From Pseudomonas sp. UBA4617 (GTDB lineage: Bacteria; Pseudomonadota; Gammaproteobacteria; Pseudomonadales; Pseudomonadaceae), in contig NZ_DGIR01000051.1 of NCBI RefSeq assembly GCF_002386445.1, forward strand, positions 1 to 26,591: DNA of 26,591 nt, given 5' to 3'. Under the pieces are notes generated by a model, which saw nothing but the letters and a program-made list of their open reading frames with translations, searched no databases and was not told the DNA's origin. Both the position numbers and the translations under genes were made by a program. Shown one piece after another: positions 1 through 7,427 of the stretch. The first letter of the stretch is position 1. Every line of letters begins with the position of its first letter.

Positions 1-30
1 TGTGCCGCGAATGGGCCGCAAAGCGGCCTC
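1..30. repeat. Partial REP element (3' part)
   Basis: These bases nearly match 25854-25883 (same series of GTGCCGC, a GGCCGC/GCGGCC hairpin with an AAA loop at 14-28, and flanks). That second site is part of a complete REP unit, so the window starts inside an intergenic REP palindrome lying just downstream of bolA. It may help end or stabilise the bolA transcript. No T-run follows on the minus strand, so it is not a classical terminator. Confidence 0.7.
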
Positions 31-68
31 CGGAGTGCTGCAGATTCTACCAGAACAACAGAATGGTT

Positions 69-365
69 TCAGTGCCCGCCGCCCGCGCACACCGGCGAAG
101 CCGGTGCCACGCCGACCTTGGCCCACTCCTCGGCTGTGTAGGTATGGATGGCCAGGGCGTGGATCTCGCCCATCAGTTCAGCCATGGTGGCGTAGACTTT
201 CTGGTGGCGCTTGACGCTGTTCAACCCGGCAAACTGCTCGCTGACGATCACTGCCTTGTAGTGGGTCTCCTGACCACGACTGTGCATGTGGCTTTCGTTG
301 AGCACTTGCAGGTGTTGCGGCGCCAGGGCGGCCAGCTGTTGTTCGATGCGCTGCTGCATGGTCAT
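69..365 (-). CDS. bolA: BolA family protein
   Basis: The 98-residue product is the usual length for BolA, a small class II KH-like protein. The family acts in stress morphology and, with monothiol glutaredoxins, in iron-sulfur handling in the cytoplasm. Visible family features are the N-terminal helix (MQQRIEQQL), the RHQKVYATM segment, and the strongly conserved HALAIHTYTAEEW followed by SPVC, matching the end of Escherichia coli BolA (HALALHTYT, SPPC). This points to BolA itself rather than the shorter IbaG paralogue. Two starts are possible, ATG at 365 or ATG at 359, and neither has a strong Shine-Dalgarno sequence. The gene begins 10 bases after the DUF2059 stop, so the two are probably cotranscribed. 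Confidence 0.9.
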   Translation of the reverse strand: MTMQQRIEQQLAALAPQHLQVLNESHMHSRGQETHYKAVIVSEQFAGLNSVKRHQKVYATMAELMGEIHALAIHTYTAEEWAKVGVAPASPVCAGGGH

Positions 366-375
366 CGCGGCGTAC

Positions 376-900
376 TCACTTCTTCGCCGGGGCGGTGGCC
401 TTGCCGGCGTTCGGGTCCAGTTCCTTGGTCATGTCGTCGAGCAACTTGTTCACCACCGGTACCGCAGGCTCCAGGCTCTGCTGGGTCAGCTGGGCCGACT
501 GCTGGGTGACCTTGGGCATTTCACGCAGGACTTTCTTGCCCAGCGGCGACTCGTAGAACTTGACCAGGTCCTTGAGCTCCTGCTCGGTGAAGGTCTGGGT
601 GTACAGGTCGACCATCTTCGGCTTCAGCTTGTTCCAGCCAATGGCGTTGTCCAGGGCGGCGTTGGCCTTGGCCTGGTAGCTTTCCAGTACGGGCTGCTTG
701 GCGGCCGGGGCCTTGGTCTGGGCGAAACGCTGGGCAAACATCTGCTGGACCTGCATGTACACCGGGGTGCCCAGCTTGTCGGCGTTGGCCAGGGTCAGGA
801 ATTTCTCGGCAGCAGCGTTGTGGCTGGCGGTGGCAGCGAGTACCTGGCCGCTGGCGCAAGCCAGGGCAACGGCGGCACAAAGGACACGGAGACGGGTCAT
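376..900 (-). CDS. DUF2059 secreted protein
   Basis: A 174-residue protein with a clear Sec signal peptide (basic MTRLR, hydrophobic VLCAAVALACA, likely cleavage near VLA-AT around residue 23), so it is probably periplasmic. The mature part is largely alpha-helical. It carries the DUF2059 signature region near residues 90-125 (KMVDLYTQTFTEQELKDLV followed by FYESPLGKKV). The molecular function of the family is unknown. The C-terminus is low complexity (AGKATAPAKK). The start is the ATG at 900, preceded by AAGGA at a suitable distance. The open frame continues upstream to 1122, but that extension lacks family features and would bury the signal peptide. It lies directly upstream of bolA and diverges from fumC. 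Confidence 0.8.
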   Translation of the reverse strand: MTRLRVLCAAVALACASGQVLAATASHNAAAEKFLTLANADKLGTPVYMQVQQMFAQRFAQTKAPAAKQPVLESYQAKANAALDNAIGWNKLKPKMVDLYTQTFTEQELKDLVKFYESPLGKKVLREMPKVTQQSAQLTQQSLEPAVPVVNKLLDDMTKELDPNAGKATAPAKK

Positions 901-1055
901 TGCATTTCCTTCAGAAGAGACAGAGGCAGGTACCTCAAAGTAGAGCATTCTGCGCCGTGGTGGCGATGTGCTCAAGTGGCACGACGAGCGACGGAACCGC
1001 TCGGTCGAATCAGGGCCTAAACTGCGATTTCGAACTACACAGGAGTGCGTACAGA

Positions 1056-2450
1056 ATGAGCCGTATCGAGACAGACAGCCTGGGCCCGGTCGAAGTTCCT
1101 GAGGACGCCTACTGGGGGGCACAGACCCAGCGTTCGCTGATCAACTTCGCCATCGGCAAGGAACGCATGCCCATCGCGGTGCTGCACGCCCTGGCGCTGA
1201 TCAAGAAGGCCGCCGCACGCGTCAACGACCGCAATGGCGACTTGCCGGCCGATATCGCCCGGCTGATCGAACAGGCTGCCGACGAGGTGCTGGCTGGCCA
1301 GCACGACGACCAGTTCCCGCTGGTGGTGTGGCAGACCGGCAGCGGTACCCAGAGCAACATGAACGTCAACGAGGTTATCGCCGGGCGGGCCAACGAACTG
1401 GCCGGCAAGGGCCGTGGCGGCAAGGCACCGGTTCACCCCAACGACCACGTCAACCGCTCGCAGAGTTCCAACGACTGCTTCCCCACCGCCATGCACATTG
1501 CTGCAGCGCAGGCGGTACACGACAAGCTGCTGCCGGCCATTGCCGAATTGTCCTCGGGGCTGGCCGAGTTGTCGGCGCGTCACCACCAGCTGGTGAAGAC
1601 CGGCCGCACGCACATGATGGACGCCACGCCGATCACTTTCGGCCAGGAAGTGTCCGCATTCGTCGCCCAGCTCGACTACGCCCAGCGCGCCATCCGCGCC
1701 AGCTTGCCGGCGGTCTGTGAACTGGCCCAGGGCGGCACTGCCGTGGGTACCGGGCTGAACGCCCCGCATGGTTTCGCCGAAGCCATCGCGGCCGAGCTGG
1801 CGGCGCTGTCCGGCCTGCCGTTCGTCACTGCGCCGAACAAGTTCGCCGCGCTTGCCGGGCATGAGCCGCTGACCAGCCTGGCCGGCGCCCTGAAGACCCT
1901 GGCTGTGGCGCTGATGAAGATTGCCAACGACCTGCGCCTGCTGGGTTCCGGGCCGCGCGCCGGGTTGGCTGAGATACGCCTGCCGGCCAACGAACCCGGC
2001 AGCTCGATCATGCCGGGCAAGGTCAACCCGACCCAGTGCGAGGCATTGTCGATGCTGGCCTGCCAGGTGCTGGGCAACGACGCGGCAATCGGCTTTGCCG
2101 CCAGCCAGGGCCATTTGCAGCTGAACGTGTTCAAGCCGGTGATCATCCACAACCTCCTGCAATCGATCGAACTGCTGGCCGATGGTTGCCGTAACTTCCA
2201 ACAGCATTGCGTGGCGGGTATCGAACCGGATGCCGAGCAGATGGCCGCGCACCTGGAGCGCGGGTTGATGCTGGTAACGGCGCTGAACCCGCATATCGGC
2301 TATGACAAGGCAGCGGAAATTGCCAAGAAGGCTTACGGCGAGGGCAAGACCTTGCGCGAGGCGGCACTGGAGTTGAAGTACCTGACCAATGAGCAATTCG
2401 ACCAGTGGGTGCGGCCGGAGAACATGCTGGCCCCAGGTGGAAAGGGCTGA
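1056..2450 (+). CDS. fumC: Class II fumarate hydratase
   Basis: A 464-residue fumarase C, the iron-independent, oxygen-stable tetramer that hydrates fumarate to L-malate in the TCA cycle. The superfamily signature GSSIMPGKVNP lies at residues 315-325 on the mobile catalytic loop. Other active-site segments visible are GSGTQSNMNVNE (95-106), SQSSND (135-140), GRTHMMDATP (183-192, with the catalytic-site histidine at 186) and GTGLN (231-235). Length and motifs agree with fumarase rather than aspartase. The start is the ATG at 1056 behind AGGAG at 1041-1045; the frame is open upstream to 900 but shows no family sequence. Pseudomonads often carry two fumC genes. Linkage to DUF2059 and bolA suggests the copy not linked to sodA. 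Confidence 0.95.
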   Translation: MSRIETDSLGPVEVPEDAYWGAQTQRSLINFAIGKERMPIAVLHALALIKKAAARVNDRNGDLPADIARLIEQAADEVLAGQHDDQFPLVVWQTGSGTQSNMNVNEVIAGRANELAGKGRGGKAPVHPNDHVNRSQSSNDCFPTAMHIAAAQAVHDKLLPAIAELSSGLAELSARHHQLVKTGRTHMMDATPITFGQEVSAFVAQLDYAQRAIRASLPAVCELAQGGTAVGTGLNAPHGFAEAIAAELAALSGLPFVTAPNKFAALAGHEPLTSLAGALKTLAVALMKIANDLRLLGSGPRAGLAEIRLPANEPGSSIMPGKVNPTQCEALSMLACQVLGNDAAIGFAASQGHLQLNVFKPVIIHNLLQSIELLADGCRNFQQHCVAGIEPDAEQMAAHLERGLMLVTALNPHIGYDKAAEIAKKAYGEGKTLREAALELKYLTNEQFDQWVRPENMLAPGGKG

Positions 2451-2462
2451 CATCCAGACACC

Positions 2463-2520
2463 GCGCTCCTTGCAGGAGCCGCCTTGGGCAGCCCATCGCA
2501 ACCCACGGCCGCTCCTACAC
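2463..2520. repeat. Degenerate REP / hairpin region between fumC and EamA gene
   Basis: This contains a 6-bp hairpin GCTCCT-TGC-AGGAGC (2465-2479), then a REP core fragment GGCCGCTCCTACA at 2508-2518. The two genes converge here. The REP fragment overlaps the end of the minus-strand permease gene and provides its TAG stop. No T-tract is seen. Confidence 0.55.
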
Positions 2521-3480
2521 CGAGCGCGCGACTTTGCGGAATTTGCGGGCCCGCCAGCTAGCCACCAGCGATGGCCCCAGCGCCACCAGCGCCGAACCCA
2601 GCACCACCGTGACCGCGCCGACATAACCCAGGGCGTTGATGTCCTCCGCGTGTACATAGGCAGGCCACAGCAAGGCCGCCAATGCTACCGCGACAAAGGT
2701 GACCAGCGGTGTCAGTGCCAGCGTGGCACTCACCCGCGACGCTTCCCAGTGCGCCAGCGCCTCGGCAAATGCGCCATAGGCCACCAGGGTGTTCAGGCAG
2801 CAGGCCAGCAGCAACCAGCCCTGCACCGGGCTCAGTTGCAACGCCTGCAGCGGGTGTACCCAGGGCGTGAGCAAAGCGGCGCAACCGAGGTAGATCACCA
2901 TCATGACTTGCTGGGAATTCCATACGGTCAGCAACTGCTTCTGGCTCAGCGCGTAGAACACCCAGATCGTGGTGGCCAGCAGGATGGTCAGCACGCCCGT
3001 GGTATAGGTGCCCAGCGAAGTCAGCAGCTCTTCAAGGCGCTGGTTGAAGAACAGACCAAACCCCGCCAGCAGGATCAGCAAGCCCATGCCCTGCCCCAGG
3101 CTGAAACGTTCGCGGAACACGAACACGCTGGCCACCAGCAACAGCACCGGGCCAAGCTGCACCACCAGTTGCGCGGTGCCCGGGCTCAGCAGGTTCAGGC
3201 CGATCAGGTACAGCACATAGTTGCCCATCAGGCCGAGCACGGCCACCAGCACCAGCCCCTTGCGCCTGGGCGTCAGTTTGCGAATGGACGGCAGGCGGCG
3301 CTGGGCCGTCAGCCAGGCGAACAGCAGCCCACCGGAAACCAGCAGACGGTACCAGGTGACAGTGACCGGATCGACCACTTGCAGCACCTGCTTCAGCTTG
3401 ATCGGCAGAATGCCCCAGAGCAACGCCGTCAGAAGTGCCAGGAACAGGCCATAGCCCCAGCGGCCGGAAGTGGTGTGCAT
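2515..3480 (-). CDS. EamA/DMT family transporter (RarD-like)
   Basis: A 321-residue integral membrane protein with about ten hydrophobic segments arranged as two EamA repeats. This is the fold of drug/metabolite transporters that export or import small metabolites across the inner membrane. The beginning (WGYGLFLALLTALLWGILPI) and the RLLVSGG segment resemble RarD-type members, but the substrate cannot be read from sequence. The start is taken as the ATG at 3480 with GAGGA just upstream; an in-frame TTG at 3495 is less likely. The stop codon is TAG and falls inside a REP fragment. The C-terminal tail is basic (WRARKFRKVARSV). Confidence 0.8.
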   Translation of the reverse strand: MHTTSGRWGYGLFLALLTALLWGILPIKLKQVLQVVDPVTVTWYRLLVSGGLLFAWLTAQRRLPSIRKLTPRRKGLVLVAVLGLMGNYVLYLIGLNLLSPGTAQLVVQLGPVLLLVASVFVFRERFSLGQGMGLLILLAGFGLFFNQRLEELLTSLGTYTTGVLTILLATTIWVFYALSQKQLLTVWNSQQVMMVIYLGCAALLTPWVHPLQALQLSPVQGWLLLACCLNTLVAYGAFAEALAHWEASRVSATLALTPLVTFVAVALAALLWPAYVHAEDINALGYVGAVTVVLGSALVALGPSLVASWRARKFRKVARSV

Positions 3481-3610
3481 AAAGTCCTCGATCAAGCCCG
3501 TGGTGGGGGTGGTTGAATTCTAAAGGCTTGGAGGGCTGGGGCGGGCGCGAGTGCCGAGAAAAGAATTCATCAGGTCATTCTTCTGTGGCATGGCTTTGGA
3601 AGGCGTGGTA

Positions 3611-3659
3611 CCGGTTCTGCCCTCTTCGCGGGGCGTGCCCGCGACAAGGCCAGAACCGG
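3611..3659 (-). repeat. Imperfect REP palindrome downstream of pap
   Basis: About 22-base arms (CCGGTTCTG...CTCTTCGCGGG and CCCGCG...CAGAACCGG) flank a short GCGTG spacer. It sits 16 bases past the stop of the polyphosphate:AMP phosphotransferase gene and may protect the mRNA 3' end or end transcription. The rest of the 194-base gap (3481-3674) shows nothing else I can support. Confidence 0.65.
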
Positions 3660-3674
3660 CAGCAACAATGTCGC

Positions 3675-5168
3675 TTATTTCTTATCCCTGGCAAACGCCG
3701 CCTCGAGTGCCTGGTTGATGGTGCGCAACACTTTCACCCGCGCCCAGCGCTTGTCGTTGGCCTCCACCAGTGTCCACGGCGCGATCTCGGTGCTGGTCCG
3801 GTCGACCATGTCACCCACTGCCTGGACATAGCCGTCCCACTTTTCGCGATTGCGCCAGTCATCCTCGGTGATCTTGTAGCGCTTGAACGGGATCTGTTCG
3901 CGTTCTTCGAAGCGCGCCAGTTGGGTCTGCTGGTCGATCGCCAGCCAGAACTTGACCACCACCACGCCGGCATTGACCAGCTGTTCCTCGAAATCATTGA
4001 TTTCGCTATAGGCGCGCATCCAGTCGGCCGGGCTACAGAAGCCTTCCACCCGCTCCACCAGCACCCGGCCATACCAGGAACGGTCGAAGATGGTGAACTT
4101 GCCACGCGCCGGAATATGCCGCCAGAACCGCCACAGGTAAGGTTGCGCGCGTTCTTCTTCGGTCGGCGCGGCAATTGGCACGATGCGATACTGGCGCGGG
4201 TCCAGCGCTGCCGCCACGCGGCGAATGGCACCGCCCTTGCCGGCAGCGTCATTGCCTTCGAACACCGCCACCAGGGCATGCCGGCGCATGCGCTTGTCGC
4301 GCAGCAGGCCAGCCAGGCGCGCCTGCTCGGTGACCAGCTGCTCCTGATACTCGGCCTTGTCCAGGCGCAGGGTCATGTCCAGCGCGCCGAGCAGGCTGCG
4401 CTGGTCGATGCTGCGGCCCAGCGGGGCGACGTTGCCGCGGTGCTTGGCCTTGGGTTCACTGGCCAGCGCCGCCTGCAGGCTTTCCAGGAGAATGCGCCCC
4501 ACCGCCAGGCTGCGGTAGTTCGGGTCGACGCCTTCGATGATGTGCCAGGGTGCATAATCGCGGCTGGTGCGCCGTAGCACGCGCTCGCCGAAGCGCACGA
4601 AGCGGTCGTAGGTTTGCGACTGCTGCCAGTCCAGCGGGCTGATGCGCCAGCTGTGCAAAGGGTCGTCCTTCAGCGCCTTGAGGCGAGCCTTCATCTGCTT
4701 CCTGGACAAGTGGAACCAGAACTTGATGATCAGCGCCCCCTCGTCGCAGAGCATTTCCTCGAGGCGCTCGGCGCCGGCGATGGCCTGGTCCAGCACCGCG
4801 TCCTTGAACAAGCCATGTACCCGCCCCTGAAGCATCTGGCTGTACCAGTTACCGAAGAACACGCCCATCCGCCCCTTCGGTGGCAGCGCCCGCCAGTAGC
4901 GCCAGGCCGGTGGCCGGGCCAGCTCCTCATCGGTTTGCTGGTCGAAGGTGAGCACATCGATCAGCCGCGGGTCCATCCATTCGTTGAGCAGCTTGACTGT
5001 TTCGCCCTTGCCGGCGCCTTCGATGCCGTTGATCAGCACGATCACCGGGAAGCGCGCCTGCTGCTTGAGTTCGTACTGGGCTTCGAGCAGGGCCTCGCGC
5101 AAAGCGGGTACCTCGGCGTCGTAAGTCTCCTTGTCGATGCTGTGGCCGATTTCGGCAGATTCGAACAT
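3675..5168 (-). CDS. pap: Polyphosphate:AMP phosphotransferase (two-domain PPK2, class II)
   Basis: A 497-residue protein made of two fused PPK2 domains. It transfers phosphate from polyphosphate to AMP to give ADP in the cytoplasm, linking polyphosphate stores to nucleotide recharge. The N-terminal domain has a P-loop GIEGAGKGE (residues 48-56) and the segment GVFFGNWYSQ (102-111). The C-terminal domain has P-loop EGNDAAGKGG (304-313) and the fuller Walker B/lid sequence FDRSWYGRVLVERVEGF (361-377). Family knowledge places activity in the C-terminal domain of the class II fused enzymes, and the missing DRS in the N-terminal copy agrees. Start ATG at 5168 has AAGGAG seven bases upstream. Diverges from mnmC across 127 bases. 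Confidence 0.92.
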   Translation of the reverse strand: MFESAEIGHSIDKETYDAEVPALREALLEAQYELKQQARFPVIVLINGIEGAGKGETVKLLNEWMDPRLIDVLTFDQQTDEELARPPAWRYWRALPPKGRMGVFFGNWYSQMLQGRVHGLFKDAVLDQAIAGAERLEEMLCDEGALIIKFWFHLSRKQMKARLKALKDDPLHSWRISPLDWQQSQTYDRFVRFGERVLRRTSRDYAPWHIIEGVDPNYRSLAVGRILLESLQAALASEPKAKHRGNVAPLGRSIDQRSLLGALDMTLRLDKAEYQEQLVTEQARLAGLLRDKRMRRHALVAVFEGNDAAGKGGAIRRVAAALDPRQYRIVPIAAPTEEERAQPYLWRFWRHIPARGKFTIFDRSWYGRVLVERVEGFCSPADWMRAYSEINDFEEQLVNAGVVVVKFWLAIDQQTQLARFEEREQIPFKRYKITEDDWRNREKWDGYVQAVGDMVDRTSTEIAPWTLVEANDKRWARVKVLRTINQALEAAFARDKK

Positions 5169-5295
5169 GCATTGGCTCCTTCAATGGATAAGCAAGACTA
5201 GCGGATTTCATTTGTGCCCGCGAAGTGCTCGGCACAGCCTGCGCAAACCGCCCGGATAGCTTAAAATCCGCCCATCCGCTGCAACCGAGCCAACC

Positions 5296-7260
5296 ATGTC
5301 CACGCTTCTCCAGCAGGCCCAGATCGACTGGGACGCCCAGGGCCGCCCCCACTCGCGGCAATATGACGACGTCTATTTCGCAGTCAATGAAGGCATCGAG
5401 GAAACCCGTCATGTGTTCCTCGGGCAAACCCGCCTGGCAGAACGTTTCGCCGCCCTCGCCCCGCACGCTTGCCTGGTGATAGGTGAAACCGGCTTTGGCA
5501 CCGGCATGAACTTCTATTGCGCCTGGCAGCTGTTCGAGCAACAGGCTGGCGCCGAGGCCCGCCTGCATTTCGTCAGCGTCGAGAAGTACCCGCTCGGCCG
5601 CGACGACCTGGCCCGGGCTATGCGCCTGTGGCCGGAGCTGGCGGCCTACAGCGAACCCCTGCTGGCGCAGTACGTGGCGCTGCACCCAGGTTACCAGCAG
5701 TTCACCTTTGCCAACGGGCGGGTCACCCTCACCCTGTTGATTGGTGACGTGCTGGAGCAGTTGCCACAACTGGATGCGCAGGTCGACGTGTGGTTTCTCG
5801 ACGGCTTCGCCCCGGCCAAGAACCCCGACATGTGGACGCCGGCGCTGTTCGCACAGCTGGCGCGGCTGTCGCACCCCGGCACCGTGCTGGGCACGTTCAC
5901 CACCACCGGCTGGGTACGCCGCAGCCTGGTCGACGCCGGCTTTGCGATGAAAAAAGTGCCGGGCATCGGCAAGAAGTGGGAAGTGATGAACGGCGCCTAT
6001 GTCGGCGCTGCGCCCAGCGCCAGCCCACCCTGGTATGCCCGGCCGGAGGCCGCAGCGGGGCCACGCGAGGCGCTGGTCATCGGTGCCGGGCTGGCTGGCA
6101 GCTGCAGCGCCGCCAGCCTGGCCCGGCGCGGCTGGCAGGTGACCGTGCTGGAACGCCACGACGGGCCGGCACGGGAAGCGTCGGGCAACCCGCAAGGGGT
6201 GCTCTACCTGAAGCTGTCTGCCCATGGCACGGCACTGTCGCAGATGATCTTGTCCGGTTTCGGCTACACCCGGCGCCAGCTGGAGCGCCTGCAGCGAGGC
6301 CGCGACTGGGATGCCTGTGGCGTGCTGCAACTGGCCTTCGACAGCAAGGAAGCCGAGCGCCAGGGCAAACTGGCTGCGGCCTTCGCCCCTGACCTTTTGC
6401 ACCCACTCCAGCGTGATGAGGCCGAAGCCATGGCTGGTGTGGCGTTGCCGGCCGGTGGGCTGTTCTATCCCGAGGGTGGCTGGGTCCACCCGCCGGCACT
6501 GTGTCAGCAGCAGTTGCAGCACCCTGGCATTCGCCTGGTGACACACCAGACGGTGCTCGACCTGCGCAAGGTCGGTGAGCTATGGCAAGCCTGGGCCGGC
6601 GAACGGTTGCTGGCCAGCGCCCCCGTGGTGGTTCTCGCCGGGGCCGCCGAAGTACGGCGCTTCGAGCCGTGCGCACAGCTGCCGCTCAAGCGCATCCGCG
6701 GGCAAGTCACCCGCTTGCCGGCGACTGCCGGTAGCCGCGCGCTGCGCACCGTGGTCTGCGCGCAGGGCTATGTGGCGCCACCGCGCGACGATGAACATAC
6801 CCTGGGCGCGAGCTTCGACTTTCATAGTGAAGACCTGGCACCAACGGTGGCCGAGCACCAAGGCAACCTGGCGTTGCTGGATGAAATATCCCCCGACCTG
6901 GCCCAGCGCCTGGGTACCGCCGGGCTGGACCCGGCACGGTTGCATGGGCGCGCGGCGTTCCGCTGCACCAGCCCCGACTACCTGCCGATCGTCGGCCCGA
7001 TGGCCGATGCCCTGGCGTTCAGCGAAGCCTATGCGGTACTGGGCCGCGATGCGCGGCAAGTGCCAGAGGTGGCGTGCCCGTGGCTGGACGGCCTGTATGT
7101 GAACAGCGGGCATGGCTCGCGGGGCTTGATTACCGCACCGCTGAGTGGCGAGCTGGTAGCCGCCTGGGTATGCGGCGAGCCGCTGCCGGTGCCGCGGACA
7201 GTGGCCGAGGCTTGTCATCCGAACCGGTTTGCCTTGCGCAGGTTGATTCGAGGCAAATGA
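5296..7260 (+). CDS. mnmC: Bifunctional tRNA mnm5s2U34 biosynthesis enzyme MnmC
   Basis: A 654-residue fusion enzyme. It matures the wobble uridine of tRNAs by FAD-dependent removal of the carboxymethyl group and SAM-dependent methylation to mnm5(s2)U34. The N-terminal methyltransferase (about 1-245) shows the SAM loop GETGFGTGMN (63-72) and the DGFAPAKNPDMW motif (169-180). The C-terminal oxidoreductase (about 255-654) begins with the dinucleotide fold VIGAGLAGSCSAASLARRG (261-279) and ends with the NSGHGSRGL FAD-binding region. Both halves look intact. The start is the ATG at 5296; SD complementarity is weak. The gene appears monocistronic, between the divergent pap gene and the NAGGN operon promoter region. 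Confidence 0.95.
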   Translation: MSTLLQQAQIDWDAQGRPHSRQYDDVYFAVNEGIEETRHVFLGQTRLAERFAALAPHACLVIGETGFGTGMNFYCAWQLFEQQAGAEARLHFVSVEKYPLGRDDLARAMRLWPELAAYSEPLLAQYVALHPGYQQFTFANGRVTLTLLIGDVLEQLPQLDAQVDVWFLDGFAPAKNPDMWTPALFAQLARLSHPGTVLGTFTTTGWVRRSLVDAGFAMKKVPGIGKKWEVMNGAYVGAAPSASPPWYARPEAAAGPREALVIGAGLAGSCSAASLARRGWQVTVLERHDGPAREASGNPQGVLYLKLSAHGTALSQMILSGFGYTRRQLERLQRGRDWDACGVLQLAFDSKEAERQGKLAAAFAPDLLHPLQRDEAEAMAGVALPAGGLFYPEGGWVHPPALCQQQLQHPGIRLVTHQTVLDLRKVGELWQAWAGERLLASAPVVVLAGAAEVRRFEPCAQLPLKRIRGQVTRLPATAGSRALRTVVCAQGYVAPPRDDEHTLGASFDFHSEDLAPTVAEHQGNLALLDEISPDLAQRLGTAGLDPARLHGRAAFRCTSPDYLPIVGPMADALAFSEAYAVLGRDARQVPEVACPWLDGLYVNSGHGSRGLITAPLSGELVAAWVCGEPLPVPRTVAEACHPNRFALRRLIRGK

Positions 7261-7262
7261 AC

Positions 7263-7312
7263 GGACCGGGGCTGCTGCCCAGCCCATCGCCGGCAAGCCA
7301 GCGCTCACAAGG
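7263..7312. repeat. Degenerate REP remnant in mnmC-asnO spacer
   Basis: The sequence GGGGCTG-CTGCC-CAGCCC followed by ATCGCCGGCAAGCCAGC has the layout of the REP units at 25777-25822 but is diverged. It probably acts as the 3' structure of mnmC. There is no T-run. Confidence 0.45.
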
Positions 7313-7319
7313 GACGCAG

Positions 7320-7328
7320 TGCTATATA
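7320..7328 (+). promoter_or_regulatory. Candidate extended -10 (sigma S-like) promoter of NAGGN operon
   Basis: TGC followed by TATATA and AAC fits an extended -10 element. No -35 hexamer lies 16-18 bases upstream, a pattern tolerated by sigma S holoenzyme. It would give a leader of roughly 90 bases that includes the shared element at 7345-7365 and the hairpin at 7377-7395. This is inference from pattern only. Confidence 0.4.
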
Positions 7329-7344
7329 ACAGATCGATCTAAAA

Positions 7345-7365
7345 CTCTCACAAACCGCACAGGTC
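7345..7365 (+). promoter_or_regulatory. Leader element A (shared with the DUF3309 gene)
   Basis: A 21-base stretch with core TCACAA and GCACAGGTC matches 13809-13829 at 18 of 21 positions and lies 62 bases before the asnO start codon. It may be a regulator site or the spacer region of an ECF promoter: AAACTC at 7342-7347, 16 bases, then TCAGT is a partial AlgU/RpoE-type match. Confidence 0.5.
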
Positions 7366-7376
7366 AGTTCCTTCAG

Positions 7377-7395
7377 GTGCCCTAATCCGGGGCAC
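7377..7395 (+). promoter_or_regulatory. Hairpin in asnO leader
   Basis: A GTGCCC / GGGCAC six-base-pair stem with a seven-base loop lies about 32 bases before the asnO start. No U-run follows, so it is not an obvious attenuator. It could shape leader stability or translation. Confidence 0.4.
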
Positions 7396-7427
7396 TCCCT
7401 CCCCAACGGAAAAACCGGTAAGGACCT

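Noticed and set aside
1035..2657. A 540-codon open frame antisense to fumC
   Set aside because: Low-complexity composition rich in Gln, Arg and His, with no family motifs; fumC on the plus strand explains the region.
4927..6546. A 539-codon minus-strand frame across pap and mnmC
   Set aside because: It crosses two good genes in other frames and shows no domain features.
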